Assembly (NCBI GenBank): GCA_033032175.1
Contig: CM065322.1
Location: 16,430,001-16,494,000 of the forward strand
Length of the DNA: 64,000 bases
Origin: Saturnia japonica
Taxonomy: Eukaryota > Arthropoda > Insecta > Lepidoptera > Saturniidae
Direction of reading: 5' to 3'
Shown: piece after piece, positions 21,201 through 36,200 of the stretch
Layout of the letters: every line of letters starts with the position of its first letter
How positions within the stretch are numbered: the first letter of the stretch is position 1
The notes under the pieces: model-generated
Told to the model about the DNA's origin: nothing
What the model saw: the letters and a program-made list of their open reading frames with translations, nothing else
Database searches by the model: none
Position numbers and translations under genes: made by a program

Positions 21201-24200
21201 AAACAGATACCATGAACCTGACAAATACGAACGCAATGCGGCCTTGGTGTCAAATGTAGGAAAATAAATAATCTATCCTCAGTTCCTGGACGAATTTACT
21301 GTACTAGTCTGTCGATCTTTCTCCTTATGGCTCTGTGCCTTGTAAGGTTAGCGATTAACACCAAGCCCATGACAGATGCTGGTAAACACTAATGAGATTC
21401 ATGGAACAATGTTAGCGTAGTCAGACAACGCGTCGATCATTTTTCTAAATCGCAAAATGTTTTGCGTTGTGACGACAATCTCACCTGATCTTAAGAGACG
21501 ATGTGGCCCAAGATGATAGCAAGCTAAGCCTAGTAGAAGACTGGATCTCAAGAACAGCCGCCGAAACATACCAACGGTGCTTGGCGACAGATATTCAACT
21601 TGACGATCGTCGACTTTCGGTGAAGGAAAACATCGCGATAAAACCACGGAATGGTGATAGGGCATCTTCTAACCCTTGTATGACTAGCTACCACCCAACA
21701 CTTGGAAATATATCACGAAGTACTTTTAGGTGTTTTCCGGCAGTTGTACAGTTTATATAAGGAATAGATAAGTGTTTTTTTTTTTTCGAAGAAAGCAAAA
21801 TTTATAAAATGCCATGTGTCTGAAACGCAATCTGTGGACATTTTTAGCCATTTACACGTCGAAGGCTCACTGTAGGCATTGAGGTACACTTTATGACGTT
21901 TTATATCAATTTCTTTTATTATTTGATCTAATGTCTAAGTTAAGCGCTCTTTCTAATCTTCAAAAGTTTTCCAAGTGCTTTATTTACATCAAAACGTAAA
22001 AAAAAAATACTATCCCGTCAAAATGACTGTACAGCACCTGATGGTAAGCACGGGTTCCGTGGTAGAAGGTAGATGATGGGACTTCGTCGATTTTGGCTTT
22101 CAGAAGTTTTTTTCTTGGACAGTACGTGGAATTTAGTCATAAATAAACAAGAGGAAAGGTGAACGCGGAACTGTGGTAATGTTCAGTAACACGGAAGTAA
22201 AGTGACCGTGAGATATTTAAATTATAATATTATAATGTATCTTTGTATTATTACAAATAATATGTGGGTGATTTCTAACTCCGCGATCATGGTCTTGACG
22301 ACTTAGCACTATCGTCGCAATCCATACTAATATTATAAATGGGAAAGTAGCTGTCTGTCAGCTTCTGTGGTTTAGGTGTGAAAACATACGCCTAAACCGC
22401 TGAACCAATTTTGATGAATTTTGATAAAGAAATACATTGGACTTTGGTAAAGTACAAAGGCTACTTTTTGTAGCGAAAATAACATTTTAAGGGAAGAAAA
22501 TAGGGGGCGAAAGTTTGTAAAAAGAAAATATGGAACACTGTTTTATTATATGATTGAAACGTCACGTGCATTACCGACCGCGGTTCTCTTGAGTTTATAT
22601 ATTCTAAGCGATATACCTATTGTAAATTATTTGGATTATACAGTTTTGCTACAAGTGAATTATTTCATTCTGCTATTCCACATATGGTGAAAATAAAACT
22701 CGGATGAAAGTTTCTATGAAGAACTCAATCATATTTATGCTTTTGGTAACAAAAAAAGGGGTTTCACGTTTTTCAAAAAACCTGTGATAAAACCATCTAT
22801 GATTTAGCTTTTGGTTTGTCGTGTTATGAAGTCAGCCGGTGTATATGCAGTAATATCCGCTATATAAGGGATCGCAACCACCATACACATAGAGACGTAA
22901 ATGTTTTTATATATTAACAATGCAATCACTGTCATCATTGTGTCTGCTGGTAATAACGTACTATACAAACATAATGAGGACTATTGAAAAATTGGCAATC
23001 TATCGTCGGTCATGAGTATCAAGCCTCTTAGCAACTGGATGTATATTGCCTGATCTCGAAACGTAACAAACCAAATTAGTGCCTTCGTAGTTACTACATT
23101 GAATAAAGTAGTTTATCATTTTGAATTTTCCACTTAGCGAGTGCTACATTTGGTGTTTAAAGGTCCTGATTTTGTTGGTTGGTACCACTACGATAAAAAG
23201 AAATATTCAAATAATGTAAAAGAATAAGACCAAAAAATTTTACCAAGATAAATAGGATTATAAAAGTGATCAACTTACAGATCGTCTTCATGATTGTGAA
23301 TACAGTGGGCAGCTGTCATCACGTGCTTGGAAGTGATGAGAGAACCGCCGCAGAGCCACCTCGTGTTGGCATTACGTCTCCCCTTGTAACCAAGGACTGC
23401 GATCCAGGGGAAATCATCTGTAACATACGGCATTTGTTACCTAACGAAGTTAAGCAGTTATTAACCTCCGTTCTTAAAACCGATGATGTTAACCATCACA
23501 AAAGGGCAGCAGCTTATTAACAAACATTAATATCGTCGGCTTTTATTTTAACTTATATTTTATGATTTCTAAAAGTATTATTGACAACTCTTATAGCATC
23601 TATTGAGAAATGTATAAAATTTCATAAAAATCGGTCAAGGCGTTTTTGGTTAAATCTAGACACATCAACAATCAGAGTGACAGGCAGATAGACAGACAAT
23701 TTATTTCTAAAGATATATTCGTAATCTGTGTCTTTTATAATATAAGACAAATCGAAATCGGCGATAACTGATATAGTTACAATTAATCATTTTAACGTAG
23801 TTTATTAATCTTTAATACCATTTAATTTTTAACAACACAATGCCAACTTTCTTCACGTCATTTGTCTCCATATCAATTGAGGCCACGAGAACCAGAATGG
23901 GCTATCTGATTTTTTCCATAAATTCGCTTATTAACATATTCATAATCTAAAAATTTGCATTTACAAATCCACAATGACGAAAAGTTATTAAATTCAGACT
24001 TCCCTCTATGTTAGTATAACGTAAATAGCTTTAAACTATTGTAGGTTTATAAAACCACATTTTTAAACTACGAATATGTTAATAGGTGAATCAGAGCCTT
24101 AAGGTTCACGGAATAGTCAGTTCGAAAAAAAAATCTTTACAAGAGACTTTTTCTGTGGCAAATTCTACGAGTTCATCTGAAACTTTTAAAACTTACTCTA

Positions 24201-27200
24201 AAACTCATTAATTTTTGAAAACTCATCTGAAATTTTGTCACCACTCCGCGATTCTAATACGTAATTCATTTACGCAATGTAAAAAAATAAAACAAAGTAA
24301 AGATTCGCAGTGTTTAAGTGATGTAAAGTTGAAAATAAAATGGAAAGTTCCAGAACTTACTAAGTTTTGCGTCAACACCTCCGACAACTCTACTGAACGA
24401 GGCGTTGCTAACTCCACAGACTGGAGGCTCCGGGAACGCTGGGACGTAGTCTTCCACCAGGCTTTTACCCGACGGCTCTGGGGAAGGTGCTGGAGTGGTC
24501 GTGGTCGTGGTCGTGGTAGTGGTCGTGGTCGTGGTAGTGGTAGTTGTACTAGTGCTTGTGGTTTCTGGAGGTGCAGTCGGTAGCCCGGGACGTGGACAAC
24601 AGACCTGGATGAAAATATCAAAAATGGCTTCATCATCTAAAGGTCGATGGATATAGGAGTAAAGAAAGGCCGAAGAAGGTAAAGGATTGTGTGAGTAATA
24701 TGTGTATAAAAGATGTGAAAACCGAGAGGACAGCTGATAGTAGAGTGGAATAGATAAACATTTTGCCGCCACTCTACTTAAGTGGGGTATGGACAAGAAG
24801 AAGAAGTAAAAAGTACTGCCACTAAGCAGGAAGATATAGGATCTTGATTTACCTTCGGATTACTTCCTTCGAAGCCACAATGCGCCCGCCTCAGCAAGTT
24901 CAAAGTGGCTGGATCACTTCTGAATTCTTTGAGGAGTTTCAAGTAGGGCTCGCACTGGACTACGGTGATGCAGCTGCCTATCTCATTCTCCACTGTTTGG
25001 CACGTTTCGACTGGAAGAGGAGTTAGTAATGACAGTATGCTAAGAATGAGGTTTTTTATTGTAGTTTACTCCTTAACAATCGATGTTCATAAAGGCCCCC
25101 GGTATGGAAATTTTATGAGGAATTAATTTTATAAAAGCGTTAACAAAAAGCGTTACGTTTTTCTGCACAACCAACCTTGCACACCTTTTAATTTGAAATG
25201 ATGTATATGTATATATCATCTTGCTTTTATATAAATCATTAACCTTTATCAATCAATCAATTGGTCAGTCGGTCGTTCAGTCAGTCAATCAATCAATCAT
25301 TTCTTTGTCTATTCAAAGACAACCGTACTTTAGAAGTAAACTCCACTCATCCACACACGCAAACTTTTATATATTAGCACAGCAAAGCGAGACGTCATTG
25401 TAACTGATTGAAAGTACAGTACAATCGAAAAGCAACGGCGAATAATCCTGCGTTGTATATAACTTGATAGACTGGGCGATCCCGAAATGCGACAATCAAA
25501 AAGAGAGTCACAATGACGTGTTAATCACCATGTACATGGTGCTCGTGACCCAGTCCGGTACAGATTCCCATCACCCCCTTCATTATTGGATAGTTGATAA
25601 ACACTAGCTGATTCTAGAACGTTGCATGTATAAGAGTGTCACTAAGGTGATGAAATTAAAATAATTATTTACAAGTCGTTTGCCATGTTAACTGCAACTG
25701 TGATTTATGTAAATATAGAGATCCTTTATTCACCCATTAAATAATTAACACCCAAGGAGTGTCATGCAAATATAGTAATTAATTATAAGTTATTAGTATG
25801 CTATATTATTTGCATCTCGTACTTAACGTTCTGATCAGATAGGTATTTAGATTTGTTTTAACCAGCCTTAGAAAAAGACACAGGTTATCAAATAAAATGT
25901 GTTTTTTATAGATATTCAGCCATGACTTCTTTGTTTATGAACTGATTTCAAAAATAATTTTTTCGTTAAAAAGGGGATACCTCAAGGGTGGTCCCATTTT
26001 AATTGGCATATAACCTTTTACTTCGAAGATATACCAGGGAACTCTTGAAAACCATTGAAGTTATTTTTTGTTAAAAATTGTTTATTACCTAGCTTTTTGT
26101 ATACTTAAGTTTTAATAATTTGATCAGCGAATTAAATAATAGTTTAGCTTTAAGCAATCCAATCTTTTTGTGGAATCATCAAAGGAGATATTGGAGAATT
26201 CAAATGTTGAAAAACATATATAGTTTGGTACTTATCTAATTTTTAACCGAAGGTGATACCCATTTTCAAAGCTCTTTTGACTTTATATTTATGAATTGTA
26301 TTTAATTAACGATTATATTATATAGGAAATACCTGTTTTTTTTTATTTACAGTGATAATTTGAGTAAAATATAAATATATATATATTAGTCGTATTACAC
26401 GGTCAGATAAGGCTGTGCAACACAAATATACAGGGTTTTAAACAGGCTGTTAATTAAAATTACGATATTATTCTTATTGGGTGTCAATTTATTATTAAGT
26501 ACAATTGCAAACATAATATTTAAAGAGATGGAATATAGTATATAAAGTTTGTATTAGAACGAGATGGGAATACGAGACCATTTTCGTATGTGCTATGGGT
26601 TTACATATAATGTATAACAAAGAAATTAATAAAATATGAATCACACTAGTGTATTTTATCTTTGGTTTCGTCTTACATAACCTATTGCCGTACCTTTGAA
26701 TAAATATAATAAAATATAAATCTGTTGTGCTTAGTTCCCCAAACGTTCATAAGTTAATCATTTCCTTTCGAAAAAACTAGTGAGTAAAAGGTCTATGTTA
26801 GTACAACCAGTTTACAATAGATTGCGTGCGAGGTATTTCATCTTGAAGACAGCGGGAACAAAATCACTTGCAAACGTTAGTTTATTATAATATATGTCAA
26901 AATTAATAGCCTTAAAAAGTTAAAGAACATAAAATAGGCAGATGAGGAAAATGTTTACGACCGTGGACAAGAAACTTCACAACAGACGTAGGTAAACAAA
27001 AATGATCTTGTATAAATCTTAACATAAATAAGTGGTCATAAAAATGTAAGTGACCACTTATCACACTGCACTATAATAATTTTCTTTTAACTGTCTGTTT
27101 ATATTGGAACATGTAAAATTTATGAAATTTTAATTTAATTTTAGATAAATGTTATGTCATTATTTTCAAAATATCATTTATAATTAATTAATTGATCGTT

Positions 27201-30200
27201 ATTTTCATTTATTACTTTTTTATACGATGAAAAAGAAGAAAGAAAAAATGTTCGTTTTAATTAAAAGTACTTTTAGTATTTCCCAACACTTCAGATTTTC
27301 TGCTTAAAAAACTGTATGTATTAGCTTTATAGTTATATATTACAGCATAGACTATGTTTTTATTCACGAATGACCTACCTGACCTTAGAGTCAAACGACG
27401 TCAAAACTCTGTACTATTTAAATGTAATACTATCAAAATATTTGTGTCAAGTATGCTTAAATATAGACAAATAATAATGTGTTTAGGAGTTTTTTGGATA
27501 CAAAGGCAGATATACAAGTTCTATACTGTTTAAGCACTTCCCAATCAAGTTTAAACTGTTAATAAGTGAAATTAATTCAAAATAATGTAATTATTGTTAT
27601 TTATTTTTTGTTCTTTACCTTTATAACAGGCATTTTAGTATGAAATCAATAATTTTAATAAGTCAATGGATTAATGCAATAGAGTTTTTACATTCACAAT
27701 TACCAGATTTTCTGGTGGGCAGAACTTTCAGAGAAAAGTCCCTAGTAGCGATCATACACATGATTTTGTTTTTTTATTTTACAATGTCAGCGTTGTGTGA
27801 ATTAATTATATAAAACCGTTAGCGTATACGTTACGATACGGTGTGAGTGGAGTTTTGTATTTAGTAAACCACATTGCATCTTGTTTGACTTGTACGACTT
27901 ACTAACCAATGACCAACGCGAAAACCTTGGTTCACGAGGAGACGCTCTCGAGATTTATTAATAGATTATCAGAATTAAGACAATATTATTAATAGAATTT
28001 ACTAGAATCTTATTGTTTGTACTTATTTGGTACGTAAGAAACAAGGTGGTTTAATCAAATAAAAGTTCGGTTTATTTATAAAACCTTAAATTAATTTGAC
28101 CTAGTAAATAAGTTATTTAAAATGAAATAAAAAACCCGACTGCATGAAAAAAAGTTAAGTAATAAAAATATTTCTTTAACTTTTGCTTTTTATTTAATTC
28201 CCAGACGTCGTACTTAAATATTATATAGTCTATGTAACTCCCTCAATTAAGATGAATCTAACGACGCCTCGTATGCTAAAATAAATCGAACCTTTTAGGC
28301 TACAGAGCGTGATAAAAAGCAGACAGACATTGTTTTCATTGCTAGCTAACTATTTCCGAGACAATTTTACTCTCTACTAAACGCGACAAAGGAAGTAAAG
28401 GTCCTGCAGCCATTAGAGGCTTTGACAGCTTCACCGGTTTCGGGGGCGTGCCAGAAAAGCGTAGCAACATACTCTAGGGTGCCAAAGTAGCCGAACCTTG
28501 GCTTGGGATGTTGGTGCACATGCAAATAAGTAATTATACCTGTCTTCTGGGAGGAAGGAAGAATCATGTATAAATGCATTTAGTAATCTGGCAATAAAAA
28601 TCTTACCCATCATGGCCTCGATCATAGATTCATAGCCCATAATTGAGCTTTGGTTTTCCGTACCAATTGCTTAATATATTACGAACTAAACAAATAAGTT
28701 ATTTTGTACTATAGGAGTGAATCATACTTCGGACATTCTAAGTTATTGATGGTTTTTTCTCAAGTTTATGCAATTGAACGATCAAACTGACGATGTATTT
28801 ATTCGTGAATCACGTTTTTGTTAATGAGGTTTCGGGGATTCTTCAATGTCAATGATTGTCTATCTCACACACTCTGTGATTTAGTGACCAAGGCTTTGAT
28901 AATAATGTACAATAATGATAACGTTGCGGTTTAGAATATTTCGCAAGAACACTGTGAAGTTCCCACAGGAAGCTTCTACATTGTTTATTGTTAATGCAGA
29001 ATTTATATAGTATATTATTACTTTTTATACGCATATCGTTACTTGGCTTTTTTTATAAAATAGTAGTATTCTAAGAATTGAATATAAACTATTTTACATG
29101 AAACTGTTAAAACACTTAAGACTAGAAAAATGTTCAGGGAGTTTTTGGGGCCACTTAAAATGCATTTTCCTAGTACCTATTTCTTTGTAATGCACTTCAC
29201 TTGCGCACAATAATCAAACTAAATCACGTAAAATGCTTCCATAATTATTATTATTAGAGACAATTAACCTAAGTTTATGATTTAATATAAAAAAAAACAC
29301 CACAGAGGACTGATCAAGATTCCGCCAAAAACTTGGTTACACTACTTTTATCTAAAATGATAATAATATTGTCTCCAAGTGGCATTATAATGTCGTTGGA
29401 GTATCGAATATAAGAATCCATTAGGTGGATTTATGTCCGTATGTTGTGTTCAACGCTGAAGCCGCGGATGACAATTACAGCGTAACCAAATCAACTAGAA
29501 GAACGAGTGGAATTCTTGTCAAGTCAACACAAGAAGGATCCGGCCCGGTTTATCATGAATAATTCATGCAAAAGTATACTTACATTTGACCGGAGTCCGA
29601 CCCGATGTAACGTGAATCATCTTTAATAATCCGACTAAAAACCAATTACCGAATCATAAATTATTGATAGGTTTTTTGATTACATGGAAATATTAATTTC
29701 ATAAATAAAATAAAAAAATACATTTGCATTTTCTTGCAATTTGTAAATGAAGCGAGTCACGTAATACATAAAGCATTACATTTCTTGATTATCTATAAAC
29801 CGTTACAAATAAAAATAGAGTTGCATGGAGAATAGAGAGGAAAGGAGAACAATCTTATAAGAAAGACAACCTGAAAAAGTGTCCAACTATAAGCAGAAAA
29901 TTATAATTCAAAAGCCCATCAAGATGGCGGCTAGCATATCAAGAAATAGTGATACTTTTTCGTAATTTTATAGCTTTTACTGTTGTGTTGTAAAAAAGAG
30001 AGATAAACATCTTAGCATTCCATGGCAAACAGAAGGAAACACGAGCAGCCCCCGGGACTTGCAACCCAGGTGTAAGTTTAAGGGGCCCCTTATGATGCAC
30101 ATCAGCGCTCACCTTGACTGCCCGCGATACCCTCCCTGCCAAGTCAGATTTGGTAAGAAGAGCCTGTTAATGCTGTTTTAGATACCCGTTCTAAAATAGA

Positions 30201-33200
30201 ACTTACTGCAGTTATCGACAGGCCGAGGTTTTTAGCAAGTTAAAGAAAGATTTAGCTGGAATTCCTCTCGCTCTTACTTCTACCGCTTATAAGTTAACCG
30301 CATAGCCGTTTTTTTGTTAGCTCATTACATAGATCTTAATATTTATTCATTTCTATTGCGTGGTCTTTAGGTATATTAGTTTCCCACGGTACAGTAAGCT
30401 CTACAAGTACAAGTAAAGAAATATTTCCGATCTGAATGACGAAACACCCACATCCTCTGGGATTTTATAATGTTTTTCACATATGTCCACTAAAATAGTC
30501 CAATCAGGTGCAGAACCTAGGATTGAGAAGGGCTTACTAAATACTAATATTAGTAATATTAAAAGTTTGTAAATTGGCACTCCTTACCTCTATTCACCAT
30601 GAATGGTTGGTAATTGCTTTAAGTAGGTTGCTAAGTGTGGTGGTAGGGATCTGTAACTGTCCGGCTCGCGACCACAATCCACATGGTGATACACTCGACA
30701 TAGTGAATCTTATCGCGTTTCGGGATCAGTCAGTCGAGAGGCGTTCACGTCAGCATGGCAACGATGATTGGCGCTGAATTATTGATCTCTCGTTGTCACT
30801 TTGCCGTGCTATTATTTAAAAACATATCAAGTTTAAGTAGGATTGTATAATTACCGAATATTCCTGAGGGTCCAAAATTGAAGTTCCTCTTGTCGATAGT
30901 TGGCACGGGCGTCAAAGGCGCCAGCGTTGTCGTTTCTGCGGTCTCCTGTCCATTATTTCCTTCACTGTATTTAACGCCTTCAGTGTGTTTCGTAGCTTCA
31001 GTTGTGACGAAGTTGACGGACTCGCTTCTGTCGGATCTGTCCTGTGTTGTCTGGCCTTGGTTGAAATTAGCTTGGCCTGGTGAGTAACCGTTACCGTTTT
31101 CTACTTGATTGACCTGGTTAGGTTGGTATACATTTTGATCAGGATTGACACTAGGATTACCCTGATTTGTAAGATATGTATTACCATTTTCTGCGGGGTA
31201 GCTCTGGTTTGGTATATGTATTAATCCATTTCCGTTTTGATTAAACTGTGATTGTTGATTATAGTTTTGATTGGTTTGGAATTCATTATTAGGTTGGTAG
31301 TTCTGAGGTGGATTTGTTTCTATTGGCACAGGAGTCGGAAAATACTACAGGACTGTTTCTATCTTGATTATTTTGGTATTGTTGGTTATCCTGATAGTTG
31401 GCCTGATTCGGCGAGTTGGTCGCTGGTTGATTTTGTTGGATAAATCCAGGTTGACCATTTTCAGAAGGAAACACAACTTGACTTTGACCGTTATTATAAA
31501 ATTGGTTTTGATTCGCGTCGGCGGGGTTGTTCTGTTGGTATTGATTGTTTGGTTGGTCGTTGATTACTCCAGGTCTGTTGGATTCTGCTCGAAGACTGAA
31601 GAGGTTACCTAATCGCTCTTGAAACCTATTTAAGTTGGGAAGCAGCACTTGTCCCAGTTGTAGCGGTGTGAAAGCGCGCTCTTCTCGTTGCGGGAAGAAA
31701 CCTACAGTGAATAATATTAAATCAATCTTTTTGTTTTCAGTTATTTTAAAATCTTTAATGCCATAGAGGTTGATTATAATAAGAAGATCTATATATTAAT
31801 ACGTGAAATAAAAGCTTTCTACCCATTTTGAAGCGTATTGCGTGCACGAAAGACTGTGAGTTTTGGATGGTTAAAATTTATATGGAGAAGGAGTCCAGAA
31901 AGCTAAAATTTATCTATAATATCTGTTACTAATATATTAAATAAAATAAATTAATACTGCGAATCCTAAACCGACCAGTGCCGCTGAACTTAGAACCTCC
32001 ACCCCCAAAAAAATTTAGACATTGTCACTCAACGAAAAGTGACAGCAAGTGATGTAGACAATACTCATTGTTTAAGTTCATGAATACAGTAAACGTCAAA
32101 CAGAAAATAATTTATGATAAAAAGGTCGCGCTGGTCGAATTACGAGCTTAGGGCGATCGCTAGTTAATATAAACCCATAAATTAGCAAATTGAATGTCCA
32201 ATCAATGCATGGATTAATACTAGATGAGTAGGGTCTTCTCTGTTTGTTTTTTAATTCTTTAAGTATAGGTATGTTTAGCATTTTGCCACAATCTCTGCTG
32301 GTGTGAAGTGACGATATGGCCCAAGATTGTAACACGCTAAGTCTAGTGGGAGACTGGCTCTCAACTGCAGCTGCCGAACGACAGGTTTTCAACTTAAGGG
32401 TGGTAGATAGCCATGTCGGCATAATAAAAATCTCTTTAATGACTTAAACACATACTATATGGATACACATACTGTATATGGGATGTTTAATTTATTGTAA
32501 TTTATTGATGACGCAGTGTTTGATATATCGATATTTTATTGACTAAAACTAAATATTTTCCAAGAAGAGTACAGAACAGTACAGTACAGTACCTTATGAG
32601 TTAAAAAAAAATCTCTTGTTTTCTCTTTCTAATTTAGAAGCATTTGTCTGTCTGAACTGTCTGCACTATTTTGATTACCTTTATATAATTATCGAAGAGC
32701 TCTTGCACATACAACAAATAGGGGTTTTTCTTAGCTACAAATAAGTGTAAAATGCAAATATTATTCCAATTATATTTACAAGGAATTGGTACCTAAAGAG
32801 AACAAGAATTGCCCATAAGTCAATATTACACCGAGGTGACGCGATGGTAATTTATCAATATTAAATCACTCTAATCATTGTTAGCCTGTTTTAACTACAC
32901 AAAGACACATATCGTTTTCGTAGAGACAGTTAATGATAGATACTTTACCGAAATTATCTTTATTGCGTTGGCATAAAGTCTACAGTACGATGCGTCTTTT
33001 AGTCCTTATCCACGCTCATATCTTAGTTCGGCTCAAAATATAATCTAAAAAATAAATCAGGTAAAACTGCATCTAAATTTAAAAACGTCAGACACGAAAT
33101 AATATACTATAACTTGAGGTCTCAGTAACATACTTAAAAGACAAAAATTCTTTGTGTGTTTATAATAATAATACACGAACAATAGGTACATTTTGTTGTA

Positions 33201-36200
33201 AGTTCGCAATAAAAAATTACTGTCGCTTTTGTCGAAAAGAAAAAAAAACACTAAATCAGCATTATACCGCAAATCTTATTTTCCCTATACAGAAGCGATA
33301 TATTATATTAATAATTTAACGGTATGCAATTAATCATTCTTTAGGTCAATGTTCTTGCGCCGATAAAAGCTGTTTATCAAAATATTGGACTCAAACAAAA
33401 TATAAGCAAGCGGACATCGCCACAAGCTTTTGTGCTAATTTGATAACACGATAATTAAAAATGTATACATATACTATAAAGATCTTGGAGTACATAAAAC
33501 TTCTTTGGTGCGACTCGAAAGTAACTCAGATTTTTTTTGCGGACTGAAATAACACTCGGTAAAATCTATAGTCAAATTTTTTTTTTCTATCATTTTTTGT
33601 ATAATTCAATACTAATAGAGATAGAGAGCTATCTTTCTCACTTTCCCTACTTGTTTAAAGCTTTCGAAATTACTTGACGTTCATGCTTACCTAGTGCTCT
33701 GTTCCTTAGAGTCACAATATGAAATATACCCTATGACCTTCATCAATAAATAAGCTATGAAAAGAAAAGAAAAAAGGTAGTTCCAGAGATTAGAGTATTC
33801 AAATTTCAAACAATCTCTTAGGTTTTTAACCGACTTCTAAATAAAACGGATGTGTTTTTTTTATGTATGTTCAGCCATGACTTCTTTGTTTATCAACCGA
33901 TTTTGATTATTCTTTTTTTGTTGTAAATGGGATACCTCAAGGTTAATTTTAATAGGGATTAGATCTTCATCATCGAAGATACACCAGGTAACTCTACGTA
34001 AACCATTGAAGTTGATTTTCATTTTTGTTAAAAATTCTCTTGTTTTAATTACAGACAATATTATAAATGCCTCTAACCGCAAACTTTTCAACGCCGGCCT
34101 TAATTTGTTTTATTATATCATCTATATTATTATTATACCCATACACCAGAAAAACTTTTCACTCAGCCGACAATATACACATTGTAAAACTGATAAAAAA
34201 TCGTCTTTCTAAATCATATGTAATACACATAAGGAAAAAGTTGTAGGACGTGGAATACCTACACTTAATAGAGTTGTTGTAAGGATAATGTATGTCACAA
34301 GTCTTAATATAAACATAAACACAATATACCATCACGCCTGTATCCCCGAAGGGTTAGGCAGAGGTATATTAATGTTAGTTAGTTCGTAGGGTATTTTTCG
34401 AGGTTCAGTATAATAGATGGTGAGCCAATGACCATTAATCATGCACGAAGCCAAACTCCGAGCTGCTGCTGAGAATTCCATAGAAATATAAACATAGAAT
34501 AAACACAATTTCATTTGGACTTTTTGAAGTGAAAATTTCTTTAGCAACGTAGTAATTTGAAACTCATTGAAACGAAATAGCGAAAGCAACAGTAAAAGAG
34601 GCAGACACATAAATTCATAAGATTTAACGTGGGAGAAAATGAGATATGAAAGTTTTAGGCAATGGTAAAATGGTACAAAAGAGTTTTGTTGCCACGTAAT
34701 AATAAACTTTATTACCTCACCAAAAAGGCATGAAACAAAAACTTTTTAGACAACACTTATGACATTCTGTTCTGGTTGATTATTGTGTTAGGTTACTTTA
34801 GTCTACTTTAAAATGATATTGTGAATAATGATTGTGAGTACTTGTATGTACATTTTCATAAACTTTAATCATTTTCTGAATTAAAAAAAAAAAACAGATG
34901 TAAAGGTTTCACTTCTACTACGTGTGAATTGCACACATATTTTTTTAATGTCTATAATCCCCCGTGATATTTAGTTACAATGTTGCCGAAAGATGATAAC
35001 ACGCTAATTCTAGTAGTTCTTGCTCCGAAGTGCGGCTTCAGAAATACAGCGGCAGGTGCTTAGTAATGGAATCACAATTTAAAGGTGAGCATTATAAAAT
35101 ACCCTACCGCCATACTAGGGTTCATCATAATGGAACTTTGAAACTTGAACTTTCGTTCAATTATCTAAACACCTTCAGAAATGATAAACATAATATTATT
35201 TTCTTTAAAATCTACGAACTATATTTATACTGAACATATAATAGTACGCACAAGTCTGGTCGTAACACTTCTAGGCCACTTCGACGACGTTCATAGTCAT
35301 GAAGATCAGGACTTGCATTAGTCGTATGTAATGTATTCTATCTCATTCTGTAGCAGGCTATATTCTAAGTATGTGTAAGTATATGTGTGTGTTTGTCTCT
35401 TTTTCGTTTCATCGCCTTTCAAATCACTTTTTCACTAAAAAAAGTAATAAGTAATAGACATTTTCGTTTGAAACGCCTTCCCAATTCTTAGACTCATTTT
35501 GGGATTCAAACTTGTTACACTTACCGAATCTTCACCCCCTAGAAAATAACTGAAAATAAATTTCAGGGGCCCCCACAAACAAATCCAATAGTTGTACATT
35601 ATACTGGATCATATGCAAGAAAAAAAGTTACTAATTACATTAAGGAACAAGCGAATCACGACCAAAGCGGCCGAAATAACTTAGTTCATAATAATAACGA
35701 AGATAATTATTAGAATCCATAGAAAAACCCGTACAACCGGATCTGTCGACAATAAACGCCGGTAAAGCCCCGTCTCTATGCAGAGATTACGCAGATGTTA
35801 AACATCATAAAATTGGACGATTAGCTTATTTTTACAATTCTCTGTAAAGGTTACAAATTCATATCACAATACGTGACATGATACGAGTTTATGAGTGAGT
35901 GATACGGTAACAAGTATATTATTTGATAAATGTTGCCTTATTTTTAATCTCTACCACATTTGAGGTTGAGTGACGGAGTTTTCGGTGGGATCTTGGGATC
36001 TGTTTGGCCCTATACATACCATTTTGGCGGCAGTTTACATGATCTAAACCTCTTTGAAAAAAAAAACCGGGCACTTTAGATTTTGTCCTCCACTTCAATG
36101 AATATTACAAGAAAGAGCTTTTATTAATTTGACGATGTATTGACATGATATTTGGAGCATCCTGGCATGATTTCTTACGTTCCAAATTTAAATTTTTAAA

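Noticed and set aside
24215..24583. 122-codon plus-strand frame with Gly/Arg repeats
   Set aside because: It is the antisense of the poly-Thr protease exon; the Gly-Arg run is the complement of Thr codons.
25247..25300. CAAT/CAGT repeats as a CRISPR array
   Set aside because: Four-base microsatellite without spacers; the DNA is eukaryotic.
30878..31612. Val/Leu-rich plus-strand frames opposite the Asn/Gln-rich exon
   Set aside because: Complement of Asn/Gln codons gives Val/Leu; no signal for plus-strand coding.
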